From: Desulfoscipio geothermicus
GTDB lineage: Bacteria > Bacillota > Desulfotomaculia > Desulfotomaculales > Desulfallaceae
DNA length: 64,000 nt
Assembly: GCA_016841205.1 (NCBI GenBank)
Contig: JAENZP010000001.1
Span: 1-64,000 of the forward strand
Reading direction: 5' to 3'
The notes beneath the pieces were generated by a model that searched no databases, was not told the DNA's origin, and was given only the letters and a program-made list of their open reading frames with translations. A program made the position numbers and the translations under genes. Each line of letters starts with the position of its first letter. The stretch's first letter is position 1. Shown here piece by piece: positions 27,024 through 34,984 of the stretch.

Positions 27024-28010
27024 CTAAAACAAACAGCTCATTAATTGTTTTGAAGTCAGCCCGCTAATGTATTGCGATGCATCGACCTTTTCAAACAGGG
27101 ACTGCAAATTGGTCTCCTCATACCGCTGGCCTGTTAAAATAGTCTCCAGCTCCTGCACCGGCTGCTGCTCGAAAAAATCCCCATAAAACTTACACTCCCT
27201 GATCAGCCCATGTCTGATATTAAAACTAAGCGTCAGGCTGCCCCCGGCAAAGGTTAATTCTTTTTTATATGCAAAGACGGGAGCACTGCCGAAATTCCAT
27301 TCCCACGTGCTGTACTTGTCTACCACCAGCTTGTTAACCACATCTATATCCTTTTCGGTTAACTCATATTCCTGGTACGGTTGGTTATGGTAGGCAAAGA
27401 TGCTTTCAGCCAGCAGGAGCTTAAAGGTTGGCAGGTTCAGGTCATCTGGCAGATATGGCTTGAGGTTGGTTACCAGGCTTTGCACAGACTTTACCGCTCT
27501 GGATAAGTATTTCTTTTTAGGCTTTAAGGCCTGGCCCAGCACAGAAAGATCACTGTCGAATAAAATAGTTCCGTGGTGTAAAAGGGTGTTCTTATATAAA
27601 TACTGGGCGTTGCCGGAAAATTTCTTATAGTCCACAGCGATATCATTTCTGCCGTTAAAGTCTGCCCTTACACCCAGGTTACTTAAACAATAGATAATGG
27701 GTTCGGCAAAAACAGAAAAATCAGTAGTAACGAAATTATCACGGTTGAGGAGAAATGTGAAATTAAGGTTACCCAGGTCGTGATATACCGCCCCGCCCCC
27801 GGTAAGCCGGCGCACCACCTGGATGTTGTTTTCCTTAACATAGGGATAGTTGATTTCCTCCAGCGCATTCTGGTGCTTACCAATGACGATGGTAGGCGCA
27901 TTTTGCCAGAGAATCAATTTTTCATCGTCAAGCTCCGCCTGTTTCATAAGATATTCTTCCAATGCCAAGTTGAAATAGGGATTGCTTCTGTTGTTGATAA
28001 TGTTAATCAT
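27024..28010 (-). CDS. lplA: Lipoate-protein ligase A
   Basis: A 328-aa ligase. The lipoate-binding loop RRLTGGGAVYHDLGNLN is at residues 67-83, and the catalytic lysine motif DYKKFSGNAQ follows in the next third. A C-terminal accessory domain (GGSLTLSFNIRHGLI) gives full-length LplA. It activates free lipoate with ATP and transfers it to a lysine of the carrier, here most simply the GcvH-like protein encoded 199 bases downstream. That A/T-rich gap may contain a second promoter. Confidence 0.9.
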   Translation of the reverse strand: MINIINNRSNPYFNLALEEYLMKQAELDDEKLILWQNAPTIVIGKHQNALEEINYPYVKENNIQVVRRLTGGGAVYHDLGNLNFTFLLNRDNFVTTDFSVFAEPIIYCLSNLGVRADFNGRNDIAVDYKKFSGNAQYLYKNTLLHHGTILFDSDLSVLGQALKPKKKYLSRAVKSVQSLVTNLKPYLPDDLNLPTFKLLLAESIFAYHNQPYQEYELTEKDIDVVNKLVVDKYSTWEWNFGSAPVFAYKKELTFAGGSLTLSFNIRHGLIRECKFYGDFFEQQPVQELETILTGQRYEETNLQSLFEKVDASQYISGLTSKQLMSCLF

Positions 28011-28040
28011 GCTATTTTCACCTTTCCGGTTATCGACTGA

Positions 28041-28381
28041 TCAATAGGTGATTGTTCCTTCAACCCCCAGGGTTGGCACCCCTCGCAAATTACCCATGGA
28101 TATTTTAATCCCATCCGGTTTACTATAGACCCCTTTTAAAATGTAAACCTTAATGCTATTAGCCAGAACCTCATCATAATTTACAGATAGACTTGGTTTT
28201 CTTGCAAACACGAAAGGATCACAAGGATTGTCATTTCCACAACATCCACCAAAAGTTCTGCCTACCCCCACTGTAACAATTCCGCCTTTGTCGAGAATAT
28301 AATCCTAGCAGCTTCGGAAATTTCAACCTTTAGCATTTTCCCCGCATAATTTGGTACATCATGGCTATTGTTGAAACTCAT
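28041..28381 (-). pseudogene. HesB-like (CC/Se motif) protein, frameshifted
   Basis: The downstream frame (GIVTVGVGRTFGGCCGN, then DPFVFARKP, NSIKVYILKG, GVPTLGVEG) matches the small HesB-like (seleno)protein family, related to IscA-type iron-sulfur proteins. In several members selenocysteine replaces the key Cys; here it is Cys-Cys. The start (MLKVEISEAA at about 28336) is in another frame. One base is missing near 28305, where AAG-GAT-TAT would be expected. A paralog at 31686 is broken near the same point. It sits 30 bases upstream of lplA. Confidence 0.55.
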
Positions 28382-28604
28382 AAAAGAGACTTAAACCACC
28401 CTTCCTTATTCAAATTCAATTTTGTATACAGCCGTATGATTAAATTATTGGAAAACCTCTCATTTGGCTCCTTTACACAGACATCCTAAATAAAGTAAAA
28501 TGCGTCATATAAAAATTTACTTATATAATAGTTATCTAAAAAATACATGTCAATAACCATTTTGTTAAAGATTAAAAACATTTAAATATTTATTGTTGGT
28601 GAAC

Positions 28605-28919
28605 CTCCTCCGGGACAAGCCCGGAGGCTTCTTCCCGCAAGGTTTCTCATTTCATCGAAAACTGCCCTGCTAAAACAAGGTCTTACGCTCTCTCGAGAGC
28701 TACAGCACTGTGTTCGCCACAGTCTTGGCCCGGTCCATGGGCATCTACTACTCAACGTAGATACGTTACGCAGCCTTTTTCGGCGTTACAACCTTAGGTC
28801 GCATGTATTCTACCATTTCAGGCAGTAACCGGTCTTTGGTGAATTGACCGTTAACCACTTGTCCAGGATTCCAGATTGCCAAGTAATTTTTTATGAGTTC
28901 CGTGGAAATATTAAATATT
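28605..28919 (-). mobile_element. Remnant of an IS605-like transposon, 3' end
   Basis: On the minus strand an open stretch reads NYLAIWNPGQVVNGQFTK, RLLPEMVEYMRPK, TPKKAA and stops at 28766. It is followed by a structured tail with GCTCTCTCGAGAGC (28686-28700), and a right-end hairpin CCTCCGGG/CCCGGAGG at 28607-28627. A gene tail running into a structured RNA and a strong end hairpin is typical of tnpB elements, but the protein part is too short to prove the family. The 35-base piece 28677-28711 has an orphan copy at 870. Confidence 0.5.
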
Positions 28920-29007
28920 GTTTATGTATTTACATTCTCCATGTCAAAGGTGTATAGTATATATGTGTAATCGATTGCACGAATTTATGCTATTGAGGTA
29001 ACTGCCG

Positions 29008-29439
29008 ATGGAAAATATCGTGGAAATATTGAAGGCGCTGTCTGACGAGACCCGCCTGCGGATCATCAACCTGCTTTATGTGGGGGAATTATGCGTTTGT
29101 GACATCATGGAGGTGCTTAATATCACCCAGGCCAAGGCTTCGCGACATCTGGGGGTACTGCGACGGGCGGGGCTGGTCACAGACCGCAAGAGCGCGCAGT
29201 GGGTTTATTACACCTTTGCTCCGCTTAAAGAAAACCAATTTCTTGAAAGCATAGTTTTTGATCACCTCAGGACAACCGATCTTTACACGGCTGATTTACA
29301 AAACCTTGCTGACTGGCTGGCTGTTAAAAATGACGGGCCTCATAAATACTCCGATGCGCCTGGGTGCTGCCAGCAGCCGGTGGCCTTGCGCAGCATCTCT
29401 CGGAACGCAGGCGGCATTCGCGCCGGTGGCCGTAGTTAA
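29008..29439 (+). CDS. arsR: ArsR-family metalloregulator
   Basis: A 143-aa repressor with the sensor motif ELCVCDIMEVL (C29, C31) and the reading helix TQAKASRHLGVLRRAG. A long C-terminal tail carries another Cys pair (DAPGCCQQP) that could add a binding site. It starts a two-gene plus-strand operon with the ArsP-like permease 11 bases downstream. TTTACA (28929-28934) lies in the A/T-rich DNA upstream, but no clear -10 box was fixed. Confidence 0.88.
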   Translation: MENIVEILKALSDETRLRIINLLYVGELCVCDIMEVLNITQAKASRHLGVLRRAGLVTDRKSAQWVYYTFAPLKENQFLESIVFDHLRTTDLYTADLQNLADWLAVKNDGPHKYSDAPGCCQQPVALRSISRNAGGIRAGGRS

Positions 29440-29450
29440 TCACTGAGGGG

Positions 29451-30464
29451 GTGCTCTTGTTGTCAATATTCTCCTGGTTAAACGATCAGCTGCTCAGAAT
29501 GGAGTGGCTCTCAGACCTGGTGACCTTACTGGTCACCAACGGCTTCGGCCTGAATGTAAATACCCAGGTGGGCGGAAGCATTCATTTTTACATTTATGAT
29601 GTAATTAAAATTTTTATCCTGCTCTCGGTCTTAATATTTACTCTCTCATATATCCAAAGCTTCTTTCCACCTGAAAGAACCAGAAAAACCCTGAGCCGTT
29701 TTACCGGTATCAAGGCCAATACTATGGGGGCGCTTTTAGGCACGGTTACGCCCTTTTGCTCCTGCTCCTCCATTCCTTTATTTATCGGGTTTACAAACGC
29801 CGGTCTACCCGTCGGGATTACCTTTTCCTTCTTAATATCTTCACCTCTTGTAGACCTGGCGTCGGTGATCCTAATTGCCAGCATTTTTAACTGGAAAATT
29901 GCATTTGCTTACGTGGTTGTCGGCATTATCCTGGCCGTCATCGGCGGCACTATTATTAATAACGCGAAGTTGGAAAAATATGTTGAGCCGTTTGTTTATA
30001 ACAATACTTTGATTGATACCGATCCGGAGGAACTAACAACCCGGGATCGATTAGATTTTGCAGGTGGGCAGGTGCGGGATATTGTTAAAAGAGTGTGGCT
30101 GTACATTTTTATCGGTGTCGGCATAGGCGCCGCCATCCATAATTGGATACCGGAATCAATTATCAGTGCTCTGCTCGGTCAGGACAAATGGTACTCTGTG
30201 CCGCTGGTGACCTTAATGGGTATACCGATGTATGCAGATATTTTCGGTACCCTGCCGATTGCCGAAGCTTTGGTGGGCAAAGGAGTAGGACTGGGTACGG
30301 TGCTGTCCCTGATGATGGCCGTAACCGCGCTTTCCCTCCCGTCACTGATTTTATTGAAGCAAGTGGTAAAAATGAGACTCCTGGCAGTTTTTGTGGGGCT
30401 GGTTACCGCTGGCATTATTATTATTGGCTATACCTTTAATGCTTTTACTTACCTGTTCATATAG
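29451..30464 (+). CDS. arsP: ArsP-like permease (DUF318)
   Basis: A 337-aa permease with about eight membrane segments. The hallmark TPFCSCSSIPLFIGF (C103, C105) is the site in ArsP that handles trivalent organoarsenicals. A second repeat-like motif, VPLVTLMGIPMYADI, precedes GTVLSLMMAVTALSLPSL. The GTG start follows GAGGGGG; two TTG codons just inside are alternatives. Encoded directly after arsR, so induction by As(III) is likely. The related permease at 32059 has UGA at the first Cys position. Substrate inferred from the family. Confidence 0.85.
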   Translation: MLLLSIFSWLNDQLLRMEWLSDLVTLLVTNGFGLNVNTQVGGSIHFYIYDVIKIFILLSVLIFTLSYIQSFFPPERTRKTLSRFTGIKANTMGALLGTVTPFCSCSSIPLFIGFTNAGLPVGITFSFLISSPLVDLASVILIASIFNWKIAFAYVVVGIILAVIGGTIINNAKLEKYVEPFVYNNTLIDTDPEELTTRDRLDFAGGQVRDIVKRVWLYIFIGVGIGAAIHNWIPESIISALLGQDKWYSVPLVTLMGIPMYADIFGTLPIAEALVGKGVGLGTVLSLMMAVTALSLPSLILLKQVVKMRLLAVFVGLVTAGIIIIGYTFNAFTYLFI

Positions 30465-30657
30465 ATAGTGCAATTTACAAAGGCAAGTGCTATAGAATAC
30501 AAGGCGATGATAGCAGCATTGCCCACTTCCAGAGTTTCTTTAGCTATCTGGTCCTTGAATATTCTAGTGAGTACTTTCTACGTTGCACTTTTGCCCCCTC
30601 CTGTTTAAAAGGTACCAGATTAAGTTCCTTTGTCCAAGTCGGTTAGGGGGCTAAATA
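30465..30657. other. Intergenic DNA after arsP
   Basis: Almost 200 bases without a gene or terminator I can support. It leads into a remnant of the Cys-rich thioredoxin-like family. Confidence 0.4.
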
Positions 30658-30822
30658 GATGTCGATTTACTAAGCAGCGAGATGGATAGCTACCCGGAGA
30701 TTACGAAAATCCTGAATCGAGTCAAGCTTACCCTAATTGTCCTTAACGATCAGCCTCGCTTTCACGGTGGCATTTCTACTGGTATGATCACAGATGCGGT
30801 GAGTGATTTAGTAAAAGAATAA
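30658..30822 (+). pseudogene. C-terminal fragment of the Cys-rich thioredoxin-like protein
   Basis: Fifty-four codons reading DVDLLSSEMDSYPEITKIL, then LTLIVLNDQPRFHGG and DLVKE. They align along their length with the C-terminal half of the protein at 24291 (VRTSEIQNYPEVLKKL, LPLTVINGKLRFYGG). The Cys-rich half is missing; a stop lies two codons upstream. The following gene starts 26 bases later. A shorter piece of the same end is at 53543-53581. Confidence 0.65.
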
Positions 30823-30847
30823 GAATTAAGTCTGGAGGTGTAATTAT

Positions 30848-31087
30848 ATGGAGATAAAGATATTGGGCACAGGTTGCGCTAAGTGCAATGAACTGTATAA
30901 AAGAGTCTCGGAACTAAACGGCGAGCTAGCTCTAGGGGCTGAGGTTAAAAAGATTGAGGATTTAAGAGATATTCTCGCAGCGGGGGTAATGAACACCCCT
31001 GCCCTGGTGGTTAACGGCAAGGTTAAAGCATCCGGCAAGGTGCCCGATAAAAAAGCTCTGAAGAAGTATATTGAGGAAGAGCTATAA
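30848..31087 (+). CDS. Small redox-active disulfide (thioredoxin-like) protein
   Basis: A 79-aa protein of the Thioredoxin_3 type. The redox pair is C10/C13 in LGTGCAKCNEL, and the cis-proline region is NTPALVVNGKV. CTGGAGGTG precedes the ATG. Proteins of this family sit next to ArsP-like permeases in many Firmicutes and probably hand reducing equivalents or soft metals to them. Here it stands between fragments of a thioredoxin-like gene and a permease, so it is the intact member of a decayed operon copy. Confidence 0.82.
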   Translation: MEIKILGTGCAKCNELYKRVSELNGELALGAEVKKIEDLRDILAAGVMNTPALVVNGKVKASGKVPDKKALKKYIEEEL

Positions 31088-31136
31088 CTTATAGCCCCTG
31101 CTGTTTCATTACCTTCTTTGTCGACCTTGACTTAAT

Positions 31137-31218
31137 ATCGCAGCAGGCTGGTCGTTACATTTGTAATCACTATGCTGCCTTGGCTATACTGGCTGGATAT
31201 TTTTTTAATTTAATTTTT
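31137..31218 (+). pseudogene. Permease C-terminal remnant, copy A
   Basis: Reads VVTFVITML in one frame and LAILAGYFFNLIF in another, matching the last residues of the permease at 32059 (IIAFVVTILAVAMLAGYFFNLIF region). A longer relative is at 53665. It stands just upstream of the 95-aa gene, as in the two other copies. Confidence 0.55.
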
Positions 31219-31243
31219 AAAAAGAAGGGGGGGATAATCAGAT

Positions 31244-31531
31244 ATGGACGGTAGTGCTCCTAGTGCATCCAAAATATATAAGATAGACGTTGGCGGAGAT
31301 ATGATAGGATTGGCTGGAGTAGAGCTGGCTTTTCTTGAGGTAATGAAACTTGGCTTAAAGAGTGATCAAATAGCTGATAAACTATTGGAAATAGTTGAGA
31401 GAAGAAACTTTATCCCTGAAACTGCTGAAACGCAATACAAGTGGGCTCTATATTTGGCATATAGAAACTATATATCTGACCCATCTTCAGGGAAAAAAGC
31501 CATGGAATTTGAAATACCGCAAGCATGTTGA
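31244..31531 (+). CDS. 95-aa conserved protein, paralog A
   Basis: Reads SKIYKIDVGGDMIGLAGVE, then FLEVMKLGLKSDQIADKLL and RRNFIPETAETQYKWALYL. It is about 80% identical to the protein at 53861 and clearly related to that at 37334. The N-terminal Cys of the others is replaced (GSAPSAS), leaving one Cys as the last residue. AAGAAGGGGGG precedes the ATG. I do not recognise the family. Each copy follows a permease tail, so it probably worked with the permease. Small, soluble, helical and mildly charged. Confidence 0.7.
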   Translation: MDGSAPSASKIYKIDVGGDMIGLAGVELAFLEVMKLGLKSDQIADKLLEIVERRNFIPETAETQYKWALYLAYRNYISDPSSGKKAMEFEIPQAC

Positions 31532-31550
31532 GACACATGATAGTAACCTC

Positions 31551-31571
31551 TTCTGTTTTGGTAAAACAGAA
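31551..31571. repeat. Small hairpin behind the 95-aa gene
   Basis: TTCTGTTTT and AAAACAGAA around GGT form a perfect 9-bp stem. The same structure follows the paralog at 54148. Confidence 0.5.
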
Positions 31572-31623
31572 CTAATTTATAAGAAATGGGCTCGCTAAAT
31601 GGGAAACCGTTTCAGTTTAAGTT

Positions 31624-31666
31624 AAACCTCCAAGCAGATATTGAATAAGATTTCTGCCTGGAGGTT
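31624..31666 (+). terminator. Terminator-like hairpin, copy A
   Basis: AAACCTCCAAGCAGA and TCTGCCTGGAGGTTT pair with one bulge. An equivalent hairpin is at about 54241-54284, so it was copied with the block. Confidence 0.55.
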
Positions 31667-31685
31667 TAATTATGGCAAAGAAAAC

Positions 31686-32009
31686 TTAATAAGTAATTAT
31701 TCCTTCGACCTTTAGGGTTGGAACCCCCCGTATATTTCCCAAGTATATTTTAATCCCATCCGGTCCAGCAACGGCCCCTTTAGAAATGTAAACCTTAATG
31801 CCGTCAACAAGAACTTCATTAAAATTTTCAGGAATACGTAACTTTCCTACAAACACGACAGGATCACTAGCGTTGTCAGTGCAGCCAAAGGCTCTTGCTA
31901 TCATTACAGTAATGATTCCGCCTTTGCCAAGAATATAATCTTTAGCATCCTCGGGAATTTAAACCATAAGAGTTTTCTCAAAATCACTTGATACAGACAC
32001 TTTAACCAT
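31686..32009 (-). pseudogene. HesB-like protein paralog with in-frame TAA
   Basis: The frame starts MVKVSVSSDFEKTLMV, meets TAA at 31959-31961, then goes on as IPEDAKDYILGKGGIITV, RAFGCTDNASDP, DGIKVYISKG and GVPTLKVEG. The part after the stop is the HesB-like family seen at 28041, with a single Cys instead of Cys-Cys. The frame is kept on both sides of the TAA, as expected for a recent nonsense change. Internal initiation is possible but no good site is seen. It lies convergent with the 95-aa gene. Confidence 0.55.
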
Positions 32010-32058
32010 CCTTTCTGATTGTATCATTGGATAATTAAATGTAAAACCAAGGTCTTTT

Positions 32059-32991
32059 TTAAAATATCAAATTGAAGAAATATCCGGCCAGCATAGCCAC
32101 CGCCAATATAGTAACCACAAATGCAATGATCAACTTGCGGCGGAAAATGGAGGCTAGGATAATTACTTCCGGAATACTTGCTCCGGAACCGCCGATAATC
32201 AGAGCCATTACCGCCCCGATACTCATACCTTTGCCTATGAGCACGGCGCTGATGGGAATGATGGTTTCCGCTCTAATATACATGGGTATGCCAATCAGGG
32301 CGGCTACGGGTATGGCCAGGGGATTGCCGGGGCCAGCTAATTTCATGATCAGCGAATCCGGCACAAAGCCATAAATAAAGGAACCAATGGCTGCGCCCAG
32401 CATTAAGTAGAGAAAAACCTGCCGAAACAATGGCCAGGCTGCCTCACCGGCCCGCTTTAATTTTATTTTTATAGTATCCGGTTCAGGTTCAGCGGTTAAG
32501 TCCAGTTCCAGCATCCCTCCTGCTGTATCACCGCCCTGTTGGATATACACTTTCTTATATTGGTCAGCAAGACCCAACTTTTCCCACAGCATTCCGATAA
32601 AAACAGAGGCTATAAAAGTGACAGCGGCATAAATAGCGGTAACTTTCAACCCCAGTAGGCTCAAAAACAAAGCTATAATAACAGGGTTTAAAAGCGGTGA
32701 AGCGATTAAAAAAGACATGGTTGCTCCGAAAGGAGCACGTGCGTTTAACAGTCCCACCAGGACAGGTATGGTAGAACAGCTTCAAAAGGGAGTAACTGCT
32801 CCTAATGCGGCCCCGATGATATTGCCAATGAATTTTTTCTGCCTGGTTAATACTTTCTGGATGGTATCGGGTGGGATAAATTCTTGCAGCAACCCCACTA
32901 GGAAGGATATGCCGATAAACAATAAGATAAGTTCCCCGGCGATAACCAGGAAAAACCTTCCTGCCTCGGCTAAATTATTTAGCTCAAACAT
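32059..32991 (-). CDS. Selenocysteine-containing ArsP-like permease
   Basis: A 310-residue permease if UGA at 32782-32784 is read as selenocysteine (residue 70). The first 69 residues end GAALGAVTPF; after UGA comes SCSTIPVLVGLLNARAPFG. The ArsP-like protein at 29451 has TPFCSCSSIPL at the same place, so UGA replaces exactly the first functional Cys. Both halves are well conserved, including RAETIIPISAVLIGKGMSI and ASIPEVIILASIF. A small hairpin 22 bases after the UGA has GUCC/GGAC and loop UGGUG, like a bacterial SECIS. GGGGGAGG lies upstream of the ATG. A disabling Cys-to-stop change is the alternative, but the lack of other damage argues against it. Confidence 0.75.
32751..32763 (-). promoter_or_regulatory. 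SECIS-like hairpin in the permease gene
   Basis: On the minus strand GTCC, loop TGGTG, GGAC, beginning 18 bases after the UGA. The G-containing apical loop about 22 bases downstream fits bacterial SECIS elements bound by SelB. The stem is short, so the evidence is moderate. Confidence 0.45.
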
Positions 32992-33084
32992 ATGGATACC
33001 TCCCCCAATTAAATCCGGTCAGATTATTACCTCAACTTCTTTTAAAATACCACAGTCTGTAAAAAACAACAGTCATGGGAACAG

Positions 33085-33579
33085 TTAGTTATTCATTTCA
33101 AATATCGACATCCTGCCTCCTCCCTGACTATATTTACCGTTCAAGGTATTTTCCTGTCTATGCGCAGAATTTACTAGGATCTCTAAAACAGCTTTAATAT
33201 TCTCGATCGTAGCAGCATCCTGCTCTTTCAACATTTCATATACATAAGCCGAATACCTATGAACTATTTCCGAGGCCATTTCTTACCCTTTGGCGGTTGT
33301 ATTTACACAGCACACGCGTCCGTCTGCTGAAGATATCTCACGTGTCACATAACCTTTGTTTTCTAAACGATCAATGATTTTGCTGGCCCCGCTTTTAGTA
33401 GAATTTAAGGCATTCCCTATTTCTTAAATAGTAATATTTTCCGAATCTTTATTTTTCTTAAGAGCCATGTATTCCACTAAAGACAAATCCCCGCAACACT
33501 CGCCATTAATGCCATGAGCGCCAAAATGCCAGGATAATTCTTGGATTAAATTATAAATATTGACAAAATCTTTATCCAT
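33085..33579 (-). pseudogene. MarR-family regulator interrupted by two in-frame TAA codons
   Basis: One continuous frame of 164 codons. It starts MDKDFVNIYNLIQELSWHF after TTAAGGAG. TAA interrupts within ENITI-TAA-EIGNALNSTKSG, where CAA (Gln) would be normal in the recognition region, and again in TTAKG-TAA-EMASEIVH. Between them RLENKGYVTREISSADGR is a clear MarR wing. Cys pairs (GECCGD and RVCCVN) suggest a thiol or metal sensor. Both stops could come from CAA by one C-to-T change. It is adjacent to, and probably controlled, the selenocysteine permease. Confidence 0.7.
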
Positions 33580-33817
33580 TAGAATTATCTCCTTAATAAA
33601 TTTTAGTTTCCGTTGTCAACCATTATACGGGTTATAGTTTCCAGCGTCAACTATTAAATTATATGTTTCTACTACCTTGACAAACATAAATCAAAAAAAT
33701 AATATAATAATATCTTAAATTAGGATAACTTTATATAAGGTTAAACTTATTATCAAGAAAATGATCTTTTTGAAAAAAAAACTGGTTGTGGTCTGCGGAT
33801 GTCTAGGGAGGATTAAG

Positions 33818-34819
33818 GTGTGTATTGCCCAATTTATTAACAAACACATGATCAAGCTATTAATGGTGGTAATTGTTCTAGGACTGTTGATGGGTTATAT
33901 TTTACCGGAAGCAGGCAAACAGCTAAAGGTACTATACCCTGTGGCTCTTTTTGTGATGCTTTATCCAATGATGGTGGGCATAAAAATTAATGAGGTTACT
34001 GGTGCTGCCAAACGGGTGGGATTTATGTCGGTAATAATGATTTTTAACTATTTTCTTTCCCCTTTGCTGGCGGCATTGCTGGCTCAAGTGTTTTTAGCCG
34101 GTTATCCTGACTTTGCGGTAGGGCTAATCCTGACTGGCGTGGTTCCCTGTGGGGGTATGATTGTGGCCTGGACAGCAATGGCCAAAGGCAACGCTCCCAT
34201 GACCCTGGTTATTACAGTGACTAGTTTCCTGGCTGGCATTGTACTCATTCCCCTTTGGATGAGTTTCCTGGCCGGAAAATATGTGCCAGTAGACGCTTTA
34301 AAAATGCTGCAAACGATTACTTATACCATCATTATTCCACTAATACTGGGTAATCTCACCCGGATATGGCTGGTGAAAAAATGGGGGCTTCAGAAGTTTA
34401 TGGAACTAAAGCCGGTGTTCCCGGCAGTTTCCTCCCTGGGTATGTATATGGTATTTTTTATATCTATGATGGCCGAGTCCATAGCACTGGTGCGTAATCC
34501 ACAGTACCTTGGCATCATTGCTGTGCCGCTGGTGGTTTTTTATACGCTGTTGTTCGGTTTATCGGTATTGTACGCCCGACTTACCCGCATCGGTTACCCG
34601 GACATGGTGGCGCTGGCTTACGGTGTTAGCGGTAAAAACATCTCCATTGCTCTTGCCCTGGCTGTAGTGTTTTTCTCACCGCTAACGGTAATGATTATTG
34701 CCGTTAAACCGCTGATACAGGTGCTTTTTATGGCTGGTTTTTTAAGGCTTACACCCACTCTTCAAAAATACTGGGCGCAAAATATTGAGCCGACCTTGGA
34801 GGCTGTAAAAATAAAATAG
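33818..34819 (+). CDS. Acr3-like transporter, divergent subgroup
   Basis: A 333-aa protein with ten predicted membrane segments in the BASS/Acr3 family. The site equivalent to Acr3's [10 protein letters not shown] reads TGVVPCGGMIVAWTAMAKG, keeping the Cys but with Gly-Gly after it. The second conserved segment is GVSGKNISIALALAVVFF. A GTG start behind GGGAGG is preferred over an upstream ATG. It differs clearly from the Acr3 at 25204, so another oxyanion or organic substrate is possible. A selenoprotein gene follows 165 bases later. Confidence 0.75.
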   Translation: MCIAQFINKHMIKLLMVVIVLGLLMGYILPEAGKQLKVLYPVALFVMLYPMMVGIKINEVTGAAKRVGFMSVIMIFNYFLSPLLAALLAQVFLAGYPDFAVGLILTGVVPCGGMIVAWTAMAKGNAPMTLVITVTSFLAGIVLIPLWMSFLAGKYVPVDALKMLQTITYTIIIPLILGNLTRIWLVKKWGLQKFMELKPVFPAVSSLGMYMVFFISMMAESIALVRNPQYLGIIAVPLVVFYTLLFGLSVLYARLTRIGYPDMVALAYGVSGKNISIALALAVVFFSPLTVMIIAVKPLIQVLFMAGFLRLTPTLQKYWAQNIEPTLEAVKIK

Positions 34820-34984
34820 TTTATAAAGGGATGTGTAAGCTAAATTATTAAGATACTTTCCATAGGCATTGTAAAAAAGTGCAAATTACACTATAATTAA
34901 ATAATAATTCACTTATATTGTCCTGGAAAACGACCTAAAAGTGGAACTAAAGGATAAATCCTGAATGAAAAGGATGTGAAATCT

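Noticed and set aside
31959-31961. TAA read as an amino acid (genetic code change)
   Set aside because: TAA ends many intact genes here, so general recoding is excluded; nonsense mutation is simpler.
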